Shown piece by piece: positions 25,573-34,653 of a stretch of DNA of 64,000 nt. Within the stretch, counting starts at the first letter, position 1. The number at the start of each line of letters is the position of its first letter. Under the pieces are notes generated by a model that saw nothing but the letters and a program-made list of their open reading frames with translations, had not been told where the DNA came from and made no database searches. The DNA is from Paradevosia sp036499825. GTDB taxonomy: Bacteria; Pseudomonadota; Alphaproteobacteria; Rhizobiales; Devosiaceae. The stretch covers positions 620,001-684,000 of the forward strand of contig DASYCZ010000026.1 in assembly GCA_036499825.1 (NCBI GenBank), written 5' to 3'. The translations under genes and the position numbers were made by a program.

Positions 25573-25588
25573 TGCAATCCGGATTGCA
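25573..25588 (+). promoter_or_regulatory. Perfect 16-bp palindrome overlapping the ugpB leader
   Basis: TGCAATCCGGATTGCA ends just before the ribosome site (AGGGA) of the ugpB-like gene. The flanks allow a second pairing, CCCTGCA with TGCAGGG (25566-25591). It could be an operator for the RpiR regulator at the end of this operon, or a hairpin that affects initiation. A TAGATA at about 25557 may be the -10. Confidence 0.45.
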
Positions 25589-25600
25589 GGGAACATTTAC

Positions 25601-26854
25601 ATGCTAAAGAAATTGCAGATCACGCTTGCCGCCAGTCTTCTGGCCCTGGCAGCGTCCGCCGCCGGCGCTCACGCGGAAACCCACGTGACGTTCTGGCACA
25701 GCTTCAGCAAAGGTGGTGGCGAAGCGCTCAACAAGATCATCGCCAACTTCGAGGCCGCTAACCCCGACATCAAGATAGACGGCGAATACATTGGCGATTA
25801 TGACGAAATCGTCGCCAAGCTGCAGGCCGCCATTCCGGCCCATCGCGGTCCCGATGCGGTCATTCTCGAAGTCACGCGGTATGGCTTGTTCGCCAATAGC
25901 GGCGTGCTCACCGACCTCACGCCCTATTTCAATGCCGATCCGCTTAAGGGCGATCTTTACGACTACGCCCGGGAAATCGGCGTGATCGGGGACAAGAATT
26001 TCATCGTCCCGTTCAACTCCTCGACCCCGGTCCTCTACTACAACAAGGACATCTTCGCGCGCGCGGGCATCACCGATATCGCGCTCGGCAATTTCGACGC
26101 GATCCACGCCGCCGCCAAGACCATCACGGACAAGCTCGGTTCCGAAGGCATCAGCGGCATCTCGGCGCCCGGCCAGTTCGCCCGCTGGGGTCTGGCCATG
26201 GCCAATGGCAGCGATCTAGTCGATTCCAAGACGGGTGAAATCCTGCTCGATTCGCCCAAGACCATTGCGGCGTATCAGTGGATGGCCTCGCTGGTCACCG
26301 AAAAGCTTGCCTCCGTCGATGGCGTCACCGATGAGAGCAAGGGCAGCGAAGCATTCTATGCCGGCAAGGCCGGCATCCAGATGAATTCGACCGGCGATTA
26401 TGTCGGCGCGAAGAAGGCCCTGGGCGACAAGCTCGGCGTGCTGCCGATGCCGTGCAACGATGGTTGCTCGGTGCCGATCGGCGGCGCCGGCATCGGCATC
26501 ATGGCAACTGCACCCAAGGATGTGCAGGACGCTGCCTACAAGTTCATCAGCTACGCCGCTTCGCCGGAAGCCAATGCAATCTGGTTCGCGGCCACCGGCT
26601 ACATGCCGATCAACAAGCACACCGTCGAACAGCCGGTCGCCAAGGAAGCCCTTGCCAACCAGCCGGGCATCGATGTCGCCATCAACTCCCTGCCCTACGC
26701 CCATGGCCGTGCCCGCACCACGGTCGTGACCTGGATGCGCACCACCGAATACCAGATGTGGCAGGCCATGGCGCTTGGCCAGCGTGACGTCGAGAGCACC
26801 ATGAAGGAATTCGCCGCCAATACGCGCGACGAAGAAGCTCGCCTCGCCAACTGA
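25601..26854 (+). CDS. ugpB: Glycerol-3-phosphate type ABC binding protein
   Basis: The 417-residue product has a signal peptide (ending GAHAETHV) and the CUT1 binding-protein pattern VTFWHSFSKGGGEALNKIIANFEAANPDIKI. UgpB identity is supported by the following genes: two permeases, a glycerophosphodiester phosphodiesterase and a UgpC-type ATPase. It would deliver sn-glycerol-3-phosphate or glycerophosphodiesters from the periplasm. It is followed by a GC-rich stem-loop. Confidence 0.85.
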   Translation: MLKKLQITLAASLLALAASAAGAHAETHVTFWHSFSKGGGEALNKIIANFEAANPDIKIDGEYIGDYDEIVAKLQAAIPAHRGPDAVILEVTRYGLFANSGVLTDLTPYFNADPLKGDLYDYAREIGVIGDKNFIVPFNSSTPVLYYNKDIFARAGITDIALGNFDAIHAAAKTITDKLGSEGISGISAPGQFARWGLAMANGSDLVDSKTGEILLDSPKTIAAYQWMASLVTEKLASVDGVTDESKGSEAFYAGKAGIQMNSTGDYVGAKKALGDKLGVLPMPCNDGCSVPIGGAGIGIMATAPKDVQDAAYKFISYAASPEANAIWFAATGYMPINKHTVEQPVAKEALANQPGIDVAINSLPYAHGRARTTVVTWMRTTEYQMWQAMALGQRDVESTMKEFAANTRDEEARLAN

Positions 26855-26872
26855 GTGATCCTCTCAATTCAG

Positions 26873-26897
26873 GCGGCGGGCCCCGGGGGCCCGCCGC
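26873..26897 (+). other. GC-only stem-loop between ugpB and ugpA
   Basis: GCGGCGGGCCC pairs perfectly with GGGCCCGCCGC over 11 bp with a 3-nt CGG loop. There is no U-tract, so it is more likely an mRNA 3'-end stabiliser for the binding-protein message than a terminator. Confidence 0.65.
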
Positions 26898-26913
26898 AAC
26901 CTGAGGCCGCCCC

Positions 26914-27783
26914 ATGCTCCGCAAGCTCACGCCCTATCTGCTGGTCGCCCCGCTGATCGCCTTCATTCTGGCCTTCACCTATATCCCGATCGTATCGAGC
27001 ATCAATCTCAGCTTCCGGACGTGGAATTTTCTCACGCCGGACATGCCCTTTGTGGGCCTTAAGAACTACGCGCGGCTGTTCGCTTCGCGCGAATTCTGGA
27101 ATTCGCTATGGGTAACGACGATCTTCGCCGTCGTTTCGGTCCCGATCCGGCTGGTCCTGGCGCTACTCGTCGCCAGTTATCTCAAGCGCCAGGTCCTGAG
27201 CGCCCGACTGCTGCGCGGGGCGCTGTTCCTGCCCACGATCACCTCCACGGTTTCCATAGCGGTGGTGTTCTCCTGGGTGTTTTCAACCGATTACGGCATG
27301 GTCAATACGCTGCTGGGCTGGTTTGGCATCGGCAAGGTGCAGTGGATGCAAACGCCGCAACTGGCGATCGGCGTATTGATCTTCATCAACACCTGGAAGC
27401 AGCTTGGCTACGACGTGGTGATCTACATTGCCGGCCTGCAGGCGGTGCCGCAGGAGCTTTACGACGCCGCCAATGTCGATGGTGGCAAACGCTGGCACGT
27501 CTTCCGGCGCGTCACGTTGCCGCTCGTGATGCCCACCACCTATTTCCTGCTCGTCGTCGCGGTGATCGACGCCTTTCAGGTGTTCACCATCATCGACGTC
27601 ATGACCCGTGGTGGCCCGGCCGGCGCCACCGACATGCTGGTCCACCTGCTCTATCGCACCGGCTTCGTGCTCTTCGACATCGGTACAGGCTCGGCGCTCG
27701 CCGTGCTGCTGTTCATCCTGCTGATCGTCTTGGCGCTCATCAAGTCCAAGGTCATCGGCAACAAGGTGCACTATGAAGCGTAA
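26914..27783 (+). CDS. ugpA: Glycerol-3-phosphate type ABC permease
   Basis: The 289-residue protein has six hydrophobic segments and an EAA loop (QELYDAANVDGGKRWHVFRRVTLPLVMP), with NLSFRTWNFL in the first periplasmic region, typical of CUT1 UgpA/MalF permeases. Its end overlaps ugpE by 11 bp. Confidence 0.87.
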   Translation: MLRKLTPYLLVAPLIAFILAFTYIPIVSSINLSFRTWNFLTPDMPFVGLKNYARLFASREFWNSLWVTTIFAVVSVPIRLVLALLVASYLKRQVLSARLLRGALFLPTITSTVSIAVVFSWVFSTDYGMVNTLLGWFGIGKVQWMQTPQLAIGVLIFINTWKQLGYDVVIYIAGLQAVPQELYDAANVDGGKRWHVFRRVTLPLVMPTTYFLLVVAVIDAFQVFTIIDVMTRGGPAGATDMLVHLLYRTGFVLFDIGTGSALAVLLFILLIVLALIKSKVIGNKVHYEA

Positions 27784-28576
27784 GATCTCCGTCGCGCTGG
27801 CGCTGCTCGCCGGCCTCATCTACCTGGCGCCGGTGTTGTATTCGATCTGGATGTCGCTGCAGACCGCCAACTCCTATTATCAGGGGCGGTTCGACTTCAC
27901 ATTCGACAATTATACGGTCGCCATCGGCCACTATAATTTCGCCCGCTATCTCCTCAACAGCATCCTAGTTTCCGGCCTCGTGACCGCAGGCGGGCTGGCG
28001 GTCGCCACCATGGCGGCGTTCGCCTTTGCACGCTTTAGCTTCCGGGGCCGCGACCTGCTATTTGGCGCGGTGGTGGCGACACTGATGATCCCCAGCCACA
28101 TCACGCTGATCCCGAACTATCTGACGCTGGCCAATGCGGGCCTGCTCGACACCTATGCGGGACTCATCCTGCCGGCGATCTCGAACGGCTTCGCCACCTT
28201 CTTTTTGCGGCAGTATATCCGCGGCATTCCCAAGGCACTCGATGAAGCGGCCTACATGGACGGCGCCACGCCCTTGCAGGTGCTGTGGCGCGTCATCGTG
28301 CCGATCTCGCGGCCGGCGCTGTTTTCCATGGGCCTCTATATCTTCCTGGGCGAGTGGAACAGCTACATCTGGCCGCTGGTCGCCGTCGGCAACGAAAATC
28401 TTTTCACGCTGCAACTGGGGCTCGCCCGTCTCTATCGCATCAATCCGGGCGAAGGGCTGATCGACTGGCCGCTGGTCATGGCGGCCTCCACCATCACCAT
28501 CCTGCCCGTGATGCTCGCGTTCCTCCTCGTCGAGCGGAACCTCGTACGCGGCATCACCATGGGCTCGGTTAAATGA
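27773..28576 (+). CDS. ugpE: Glycerol-3-phosphate type ABC permease
   Basis: The 267-residue MalG-type permease has six hydrophobic segments, an EAA loop (KALDEAAYMDGATPLQVLWRVIVPISRPA) and the segment EWNSYIWPLVAVG. It overlaps ugpA and forms the second half of the channel. Confidence 0.87.
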   Translation: MKRKISVALALLAGLIYLAPVLYSIWMSLQTANSYYQGRFDFTFDNYTVAIGHYNFARYLLNSILVSGLVTAGGLAVATMAAFAFARFSFRGRDLLFGAVVATLMIPSHITLIPNYLTLANAGLLDTYAGLILPAISNGFATFFLRQYIRGIPKALDEAAYMDGATPLQVLWRVIVPISRPALFSMGLYIFLGEWNSYIWPLVAVGNENLFTLQLGLARLYRINPGEGLIDWPLVMAASTITILPVMLAFLLVERNLVRGITMGSVK

Positions 28577-28590
28577 ACAAGGACAGGACA

Positions 28591-29340
28591 ATGACACGCA
28601 TTGCTTCGCATCGCGGCGGCACTCTCGAATATGGCGACAGCACCCCGCAAGGCTTTGCGGCCACCGCCGTCATGCCACTTGAGGAAGTCGAATTCGACGT
28701 TCATCCGACGCGCGACGGTGCCATCATGGTACATCACGACGCAACACTCGACCGCACCACTGACAGCACCGGCGTCATCGCCGCGCTGACGGAAGGCGAG
28801 GTCCGCGCCGCCACCATCAACTACGGCGCCGGCAGCCATCCGCTGTCGCTCGCCGAGCTCTCCGCCGTGTTCAAGCCGGGCAAAGTCGATCTGCGTTGCG
28901 AGATCAAGCCGGGCTCCGACGGTCGGGCCTATGTGGATTTCGTGCCACGTGTCATCGAAACGCTCGACCAGCAGGGCATGCTGGCCCGCACGACCTTCAC
29001 CTCGTTCCTGCTCGAAACGCTGGACGAACTTGCCAGCGCAACCCAAAGGCCGCGTCTGTGGCTGGTCAGCCCCCCGGTGCTTCGCCAGCTTGGATATGCG
29101 GGCGTCCTGGAAATCGCCCGCAGCCACGCCATTGGCGAGATCGGCGTGAATATCGATACCGCCGACGCCGCGCTCATGGACGCAACGGTCGCAGCTGGGC
29201 TGGAGTTCGGCTGTTGGGCTGCCCATACGCCCGAACAGATCGGCAAGGCTCTGGCGCTCGGGGTGAAGGTCTTCACAACTGACCGGCCGAGCCTCGCCAT
29301 CGCCATCCGCGATCGCCAGCGCCAGGAACCAAGGGCATGA
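28591..29340 (+). CDS. ugpQ: Glycerophosphodiester phosphodiesterase
   Basis: The 249-residue GDPD-family TIM barrel has SHRGG (His7), VEFDVHPTRDGAIMVHHDATLDRTTD (metal-binding Glu/Asp and second catalytic His) and CEIKPG. No signal peptide, so it acts in the cytoplasm, splitting imported glycerophosphodiesters into glycerol-3-phosphate and an alcohol. AAGGA 7 nt before the ATG at 28591 supports this start; an ATG at 28573 overlapping ugpE is possible. Its stop overlaps the ugpC start. Confidence 0.88.
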   Translation: MTRIASHRGGTLEYGDSTPQGFAATAVMPLEEVEFDVHPTRDGAIMVHHDATLDRTTDSTGVIAALTEGEVRAATINYGAGSHPLSLAELSAVFKPGKVDLRCEIKPGSDGRAYVDFVPRVIETLDQQGMLARTTFTSFLLETLDELASATQRPRLWLVSPPVLRQLGYAGVLEIARSHAIGEIGVNIDTADAALMDATVAAGLEFGCWAAHTPEQIGKALALGVKVFTTDRPSLAIAIRDRQRQEPRA

Positions 29341-30365
29341 GTGCGATCAGCCTGCGCGACATCACCAAGACCTATGCGGGCGGCCCCCGCATCTTGCACG
29401 GCGTCTCCATGGACATCGAGGCGGGAGAATTCGTGGTCATCGTCGGCCCCTCCGGCTGCGGCAAATCCACCCTCCTCCGCCTCATCGCCGGGCTCGAAAC
29501 CTGCGAAAGCGGAGAGATCGAGATCAGCGGCCAGCGCGCCAATGACCTGCCGCCGCGCGACCGCGACATCGCCATGATCTTCCAGAACTACGCGCTCTAT
29601 CCGCATATGAGCGTGCGCGAAAACATCGCCTTCGGGCTCGAACTGCGCGGCATGCCCAAGGCAGAGCGGAATGCACGAGCCGAAAGCGTCGCCAAGACGC
29701 TGCAGCTCGACCCCTATCTCGACCGCAAGCCCGGCGCACTGTCCGGCGGCCAGCGCCAGCGTGTCGCCATGGGCCGGGCCATGGCGCGCAATACCTCGAC
29801 CTTCCTGATGGATGAACCGCTGTCCAATCTCGATAACGCCCTGCGCGTGACCATGCGCACCGAGATCAAGGAACTGCATCGTCAGCTCAACGCCACCATC
29901 GTTTACGTCACCCATGACCAGACCGAGGCGCTTTCGCTGGCCGACCGCATCGCAGTGATGAAGGATGGCCATCTGCTGCAATTCGATACGCCTGAGGCGA
30001 TCTACGACCGGCCGGCGCACCGGTTCGTCGCCGGCTTCCTCGGCGTGCCCGCGATGAATTTCCTGCCCGCCGAGCGCCTGCCCGGCTGGCAAGGCCGGAA
30101 TGATCTGACCGTTGGCCTCCGCCCCGAATATATGGGCATCCAGGCCAGCGAGCCCGCAGAGGGTGGTTTGCCGGTGCGGCTTACGCTATCGGAAATGACG
30201 GGCTCATCGGTCATCCTGCATTGCGAGAGCCCGGCAGGACGGCTAAGCCTTACCTGCGCCCGCAAGGACGTGCCGGCTGGCGCCGGTAGTTTGTGGGTGA
30301 CCTACGATCTTGACCAAGCGCTCTATTTCGATAACCAGAGCGGCAAGCGGGTGGCACTGAGCTGA
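29337..30365 (+). CDS. ugpC: UgpC/MsmK-type ABC ATP-binding subunit
   Basis: The 342-residue ATPase has Walker A GPSGCGKST, signature LSGGQRQRVAMGRAM, Walker B FLMDEPLSNLD and the C-terminal regulatory OB/TOBE domain (TVGLRPEYMGIQ). It energises the ugpBAE importer. ATGA overlap with ugpQ. Confidence 0.9.
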   Translation: MSAISLRDITKTYAGGPRILHGVSMDIEAGEFVVIVGPSGCGKSTLLRLIAGLETCESGEIEISGQRANDLPPRDRDIAMIFQNYALYPHMSVRENIAFGLELRGMPKAERNARAESVAKTLQLDPYLDRKPGALSGGQRQRVAMGRAMARNTSTFLMDEPLSNLDNALRVTMRTEIKELHRQLNATIVYVTHDQTEALSLADRIAVMKDGHLLQFDTPEAIYDRPAHRFVAGFLGVPAMNFLPAERLPGWQGRNDLTVGLRPEYMGIQASEPAEGGLPVRLTLSEMTGSSVILHCESPAGRLSLTCARKDVPAGAGSLWVTYDLDQALYFDNQSGKRVALS

Positions 30366-30399
30366 GGCCGGACGCTTTGGGTGCAGGATACATGATCCA

Positions 30400-31287
30400 A
30401 TGACAGCGCGGGATAGTCTTCCGCTGGCGCTCGGCGACCTCATCAACCGCAATTCGACCCGACTGACACCGGCCGATGCGCGCCTGCTCGATGTGCTGAT
30501 GCAGGATCCGGTTCGCGCCGCCATGGAAAACGGCACTGCCGTATCATCGCGCGCCGGCGTGCATCCGGCCTCCGCCGTGCGCTTGGCGCGCAGGCTCGGT
30601 TTTGCCGGCTACACAGAGTTTCGCAGCTTCGTGCAGTCCAGTCTCATCGAAGGCGGCGGCGATTTTGAAAATCCGGCGGCCCGCATGGCGGCGCGGCTGG
30701 TACGCGCCGAAAGCGGCGGCACTCTGGCCTCGATGCTGGATAGCGAAATCGCGGCGCTTGAGCAGGTGCGCAACCGCGTATCGGATGCCGACATCCGCGT
30801 TTTCTCAGAGGCGTTGCGCGATAGCCGGCGTATTTTCGTCTTCGGTCGGGGCCATTCGGCCTCGCTATCCGCCCTGATAGCGCTGCGCCTCAATCGGTCC
30901 GGCTATTCGGCCACCGATCTCGGCATGCAGATGCATCAATTGCCCGAGACGTTGGCCACATTATCGCATGAAGACGTCGTGTGGCTTTTAGCCTTCCGGA
31001 AGGCATCGCCACTGGTGCAGGAGATCCGCGGGCTCGCCTGTCAACGGGGCGCCAAAGTTCTGGCACTCACCGACCTGCATGCGGCGCGCATGGATCCGGC
31101 GCCCGACCACCTGATCGCCATATCGCGTGGCGCTCCCGGCGAGTCGCAATCCCTCGTCGTCCCGATGACCATCGCCAACACGGTGATCCTCGACCTCGCT
31201 GCCATCGACGACGGCCGCTCCATTCGCGCTCTCGCAGACTTCAAGACTTTTCGCGCAACGAGTGGCCTATCCAAACCGCTCCTCTGA
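30400..31287 (+). CDS. MurR/RpiR-family transcriptional regulator
   Basis: The 295-residue product has an N-terminal HTH_6 domain (LTPADARLLDVLMQDP and AVSSRAGVHPASAVRLARRLGFAGYTEF) and a SIS domain from RRIFVFGRGHSASLSALIAL. It follows the ugp genes by 34 bp and probably senses glycerol-3-phosphate or a related phosphate ester to control them. In enteric bacteria ugp is under PhoB; no convincing Pho box was seen here. Confidence 0.88.
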   Translation: MTARDSLPLALGDLINRNSTRLTPADARLLDVLMQDPVRAAMENGTAVSSRAGVHPASAVRLARRLGFAGYTEFRSFVQSSLIEGGGDFENPAARMAARLVRAESGGTLASMLDSEIAALEQVRNRVSDADIRVFSEALRDSRRIFVFGRGHSASLSALIALRLNRSGYSATDLGMQMHQLPETLATLSHEDVVWLLAFRKASPLVQEIRGLACQRGAKVLALTDLHAARMDPAPDHLIAISRGAPGESQSLVVPMTIANTVILDLAAIDDGRSIRALADFKTFRATSGLSKPLL

Positions 31288-31298
31288 CGGGTGAGTTC

Positions 31299-31574
31299 AT
31301 GGCGCTGCTGGCGGTCGTCGCTTTCTCGATCTTCTCGGTGGTCAGCCACTGGAACGATCTGTTCTGGCCGCTCATCGCCGTGCGCGACCAGAACCTCATG
31401 CCACCATCGCTGGGCATCATGGCCTTCCAGAACGCCGAGGCCGGCAATGACTACGGCCCCCTCATGGCCGGCGCCACTATCGTCGTCGCCCCCCTCCTCA
31501 TCGCCTTCCTCGCCGCCCAAAAAGTGGTTCACCAATGGACTAGCAGCTGGCGCCGTGAAGTGACGGGCAGATAA
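31299..31574 (+). pseudogene. C-terminal remnant of a MalG/UgpE-type permease
   Basis: About 90 residues, AVVAFSIFSVVSHWNDLFWP then IAVRD through MAGATIVVAPLLIAFLAAQK, match the last third of a carbohydrate-type ABC permease: the WND-WPLI segment and the two final helices. The EAA loop and first four helices are missing. The homology begins right after the RpiR stop codon, so the upstream part of a second importer was probably deleted. Codon use is still normal, suggesting the loss is not ancient. Confidence 0.75.
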
Positions 31575-31592
31575 GTTCGCACGGAAACCGCA

Positions 31593-31615
31593 GCCCTCGA
31601 TCACAAATTGAGGGC
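31593..31615 (+). terminator. Stem-loop after the ugp/RpiR/permease-remnant unit
   Basis: GCCCTCGA and TTGAGGGC pair over 8 bp (one G-U) around a TCACAAA loop, followed by ACCGCTTTC. It lies between the plus-strand remnant and the convergent creatininase gene and can serve as a 3' end. Confidence 0.45.
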
Positions 31616-31646
31616 ACCGCTTTCTGCGCTGTGCGGGGCTTCCCAG

Positions 31647-32336
31647 TTACTTGGTCTCGGCGATGATGCCGCTCACCTTCTCGACCAGGACGCGGACGAT
31701 GTGTTCCGCGGCCTCCTGGCCCTTGTCGAGACTGGCGAGCGTTGGCCGGCCGTTGACGGCGCCGCTCGTGGGCGCCAGCACCTTGCGGGACGAAACCTCA
31801 TGCCAGAGCTTGGGCATGACGAAGTCCACGGCCCGGTCCATATAGACATTCGCCCCGATGGCCATGGCAACCGAGGTTTCGGTTTCGTCGGCGTGACTCA
31901 TGGCGACACCGCTGATGCCGTAATAGGTCCAGTAAGCCGGCTGCAGCTCCGGATATTTGGCCCAGGCGCGATTGAAGCCCAGATGTACGCCCAGACCATT
32001 GCCGCCGTGCCCCGAGAGCACGATGACCTTGTTGAAGCCATGGTGGCAAAGCTGCATGCAGATATCGCCGATCATCATGCCGAGCGTCTCTGCTTTGACG
32101 CCGAGTGTCGCTGCATATTCCCAGGTCGTATCGGCAAAGCCGTAAGAGATGGACGGCAGCAATATGGCGTCGGTCTGTTCGCAGACGCGGCGGGCGAAAT
32201 AGCTGGCGGTCGCGGCATCGAGGCCGCTTTCGATGTGAGCGCCATGCGCCTCGATCAGGCCGATCGGCAGGATGACCGGCAGTGTCCGGTTCAGCCCGTC
32301 GATCTCCGGATCGGTCAGTTTGCTCCATTCGAACAT
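31647..32336 (-). CDS. Creatininase-family amidohydrolase
   Basis: The 229-residue product has family features: PIGLIEAHGAHIESGLD (metal-binding E and H), VIVLSGHGGN, and SHADETETSVAM. Members hydrolyse cyclic amides such as creatinine or act on formamide intermediates in cofactor biosynthesis; the substrate here is unknown. I chose the ATG at 32336 because the protein family starts at this point; a 5'-extended frame to 32462 lacks homology-like sequence. It is divergent from the following importer operon. Confidence 0.8.
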   Translation of the reverse strand: MFEWSKLTDPEIDGLNRTLPVILPIGLIEAHGAHIESGLDAATASYFARRVCEQTDAILLPSISYGFADTTWEYAATLGVKAETLGMMIGDICMQLCHHGFNKVIVLSGHGGNGLGVHLGFNRAWAKYPELQPAYWTYYGISGVAMSHADETETSVAMAIGANVYMDRAVDFVMPKLWHEVSSRKVLAPTSGAVNGRPTLASLDKGQEAAEHIVRVLVEKVSGIIAETK

Positions 32337-32593
32337 GGCTTGCAGTCCCTTCGGCGGTGCGATTGCGTCCATCGCAAAAGCACGATGGGCGGGCTGCGCT
32401 AGCAGGACCTGTTGACGGGTTGATGACGCTTCCCAAGAGCGTGACCGGCGCTGTCCGATCACCTCGGCGCGATCATCAGAGGTTCATCGAGCCGACACCC
32501 CTCTGTCATAAGGCGTGAATAGGTCACCGCCCCAACAAGTCCCACATCGGACCTCCAGGACCTTCCCCTCCCCGCCCCTAAAGGAGCCTTATC

Positions 32594-33757
32594 TTGGCTA
32601 AACACTTCACACGCCGGCTGTTCCTGCAATCGGCGGCGGCCTCGTCCGCCATCCTGCCCTTCCTGAGCCTCAGCGCCAATGCGGCGGACCCGACCGTCCT
32701 CGACGTCATGAGCGATGCCGATACCAACCTGACTGACTGGTGGACCAACACCATTGCGCCGATGTTCCAGCAGGCCAATCCCGATGTGCGCCTCAACGTG
32801 GTGATCAGCCGCGCCGATGGCGGCAACAACGTCGTCGCCCAGCGCATCGTCGCCGCCTATCAGACCAAGACCGATCCGCATGTGGATTATCTTGAGGAAT
32901 TCGATCCGCGCCGCGTGCCGGGCTCAGGCGAATCGAACGCGTTCGAGACCATCGACGCCGCCAAGATTCCGAACCTGTCGCTGGTGCCCCCCGTGGCTCT
33001 CGAAACCCCGCTCCTGGTGCCCTATCGCGGCAGCCAGGTGCTGCTGGCCTACAACAGCGACAAGATTGCCGACGCTGATGTGCCCAAGACCTGGGCCGAC
33101 CTGGTCAACTGGATCAAGGCCAATCCGGGCCAGTTCATCTATTGCCGTCCCGACAAGGGCGGTTCGGGTTCGTATTTCGTCGTCCGTGCCATCCATGAGA
33201 CTAATGGCCGCAACCCGTCCATCTTCACCTCGGACAATTTCGACGCCGCCAAGGCCAAGGACCTTTATGCCCCGGCATGGAAGGTGCTGAAGGACCTGGA
33301 GCCGTCGCTCTATGACAAGGGTTCCTACCCGGCCGGCAACAACCAGGCCCTGCAGCTGTTCGCCGACGGCGCCATCTCGATGGTCACCGCGTGGTCCGAC
33401 CAGTCGCTGCAGGCGCTGTCGCAAGGCGTATTGCCGCCCTCGACGAAGCTGACCCAGCTCACCGACCTGCCCTTCGCGGGCGGCTACGCCTTCTCGTCCA
33501 TTCCGTCCCAGGCGGCGCACAAGGATCTGGCTCTGCGTCTCGCCAACTTCATGCTGTCGCCGGAAGTGCAGGCCAAGATGGTCGCCGATATCGGCGCCTT
33601 CCCAGCCGTCGACTGGTCACATCTGCCGGCGGACCTCGCCGACAAGTACAAGAGCGTTGCCTCGACCAGCATGCCGTTCTTCCCGAGCGGCCCGTGGAGC
33701 GCTGCCCTCAACCAAGGCTGGTACGAAAACGTCGCACCGCAGGCCGCCCAGGGCTGA
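32594..33757 (+). CDS. ABC binding protein with twin-arginine signal
   Basis: The 387-residue product begins MAKHFTRRLFLQSAAASSAI with a Tat motif (TRRLFLQ) and a cleavage region SANAAD. The mature part resembles the PotD / ferric / 2-aminoethylphosphonate class of binding proteins. Export in folded form through Tat is unusual among the binding proteins of this window. The TTG start has AAAGGAG at good spacing. Its stop shares a base with the next start (TGATG). Confidence 0.85.
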   Translation: MAKHFTRRLFLQSAAASSAILPFLSLSANAADPTVLDVMSDADTNLTDWWTNTIAPMFQQANPDVRLNVVISRADGGNNVVAQRIVAAYQTKTDPHVDYLEEFDPRRVPGSGESNAFETIDAAKIPNLSLVPPVALETPLLVPYRGSQVLLAYNSDKIADADVPKTWADLVNWIKANPGQFIYCRPDKGGSGSYFVVRAIHETNGRNPSIFTSDNFDAAKAKDLYAPAWKVLKDLEPSLYDKGSYPAGNNQALQLFADGAISMVTAWSDQSLQALSQGVLPPSTKLTQLTDLPFAGGYAFSSIPSQAAHKDLALRLANFMLSPEVQAKMVADIGAFPAVDWSHLPADLADKYKSVASTSMPFFPSGPWSAALNQGWYENVAPQAAQG

Positions 33758-34653
33758 TGAGCTCGACGGTCGCAACAACGGCCCTCCAGCCGGGCGGGCG
33801 CAAAAGCGCTGCCCGGCGGAGCATGGCCTTCGGGCTGGCGCTTGTCGCGCCAGCCTTCGCCCTCATGGTGCTGCTAGTGCTGCTGCCCATGGCGGGTTCG
33901 TTGCTGGGCACATTTTTCCCGGATGGCGCCACGGCGCCGTCGCTCAGCAACTACCAGACGTTCTTCACCGATCCGCGCAGCATCGCCAACCTGCTCTACA
34001 CCATGCAGGTCACGGCGACGACGCTCGCGATCCTGTTCGCTATCGGTCTGCCGCTGTCGCTCTACATCCGTTTTTCGGGCAGCCGGCTGGTGGGCGCCAT
34101 CCAGATCATCGCGCTGTTTCCGCTGTTCGTGCCCGGCATCATCATCTCATTCGCGCTGATCCGCTTCCTTGGCCCGACCGGCAATGTGGCGACACTCCTT
34201 CACCTGTTCGGCATGAGCTACCAGACGCCATACCTTCATCCGAGCGGAGCGATCATCGGCCTGATCTGGGAGAATATCCCGCTGACCGTGATGCTGCTGA
34301 CCGCCGGCCTGGCGCAGGTTTCCAACAGCGCCATCGAATCGGCGCGCGATGTCGGCGCCGGCTGGCCCCGCATCCTCGTGCAGATCATCGTGCCGCAATT
34401 GCTGCGCTCGATCATCGTGATCGTCGCACTCAATTTCCTCGGCGTCTTCGGCTCGTTCACTGTGCCCTACATCCTTGGCCCGGCGGCGCCACAGATGATG
34501 TCGATCTTCATGCAGAACACCTTTTCCGAGTTGCGGCAGGGCGATACCGCACAGACACAGGCAGCTGTGACCTTCCTCGTCTGCCTCGTGGCCGGCGTCA
34601 TCTACACCATTGCCGTGTTCCGCGACGCTGACCACGCCGGAGCCGCCAAATGA
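33757..34653 (+). CDS. ABC permease 1 of Tat-binding-protein importer
   Basis: The 298-residue permease has six hydrophobic segments; the EAA loop region is SAIESARDVGAGWPRILVQIIVPQLLRS. The start at 33757 follows from the TGATG overlap; the larger open frame upstream reads through the binding-protein gene in another frame. Confidence 0.88.
   Translation: MSSTVATTALQPGGRKSAARRSMAFGLALVAPAFALMVLLVLLPMAGSLLGTFFPDGATAPSLSNYQTFFTDPRSIANLLYTMQVTATTLAILFAIGLPLSLYIRFSGSRLVGAIQIIALFPLFVPGIIISFALIRFLGPTGNVATLLHLFGMSYQTPYLHPSGAIIGLIWENIPLTVMLLTAGLAQVSNSAIESARDVGAGWPRILVQIIVPQLLRSIIVIVALNFLGVFGSFTVPYILGPAAPQMMSIFMQNTFSELRQGDTAQTQAAVTFLVCLVAGVIYTIAVFRDADHAGAAK

Noticed and set aside
26873..26897. GC-rich hairpin as a REP-type dispersed repeat
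   Set aside because: The hairpins behind binding-protein genes share position but not sequence, so no repeat family is supported.
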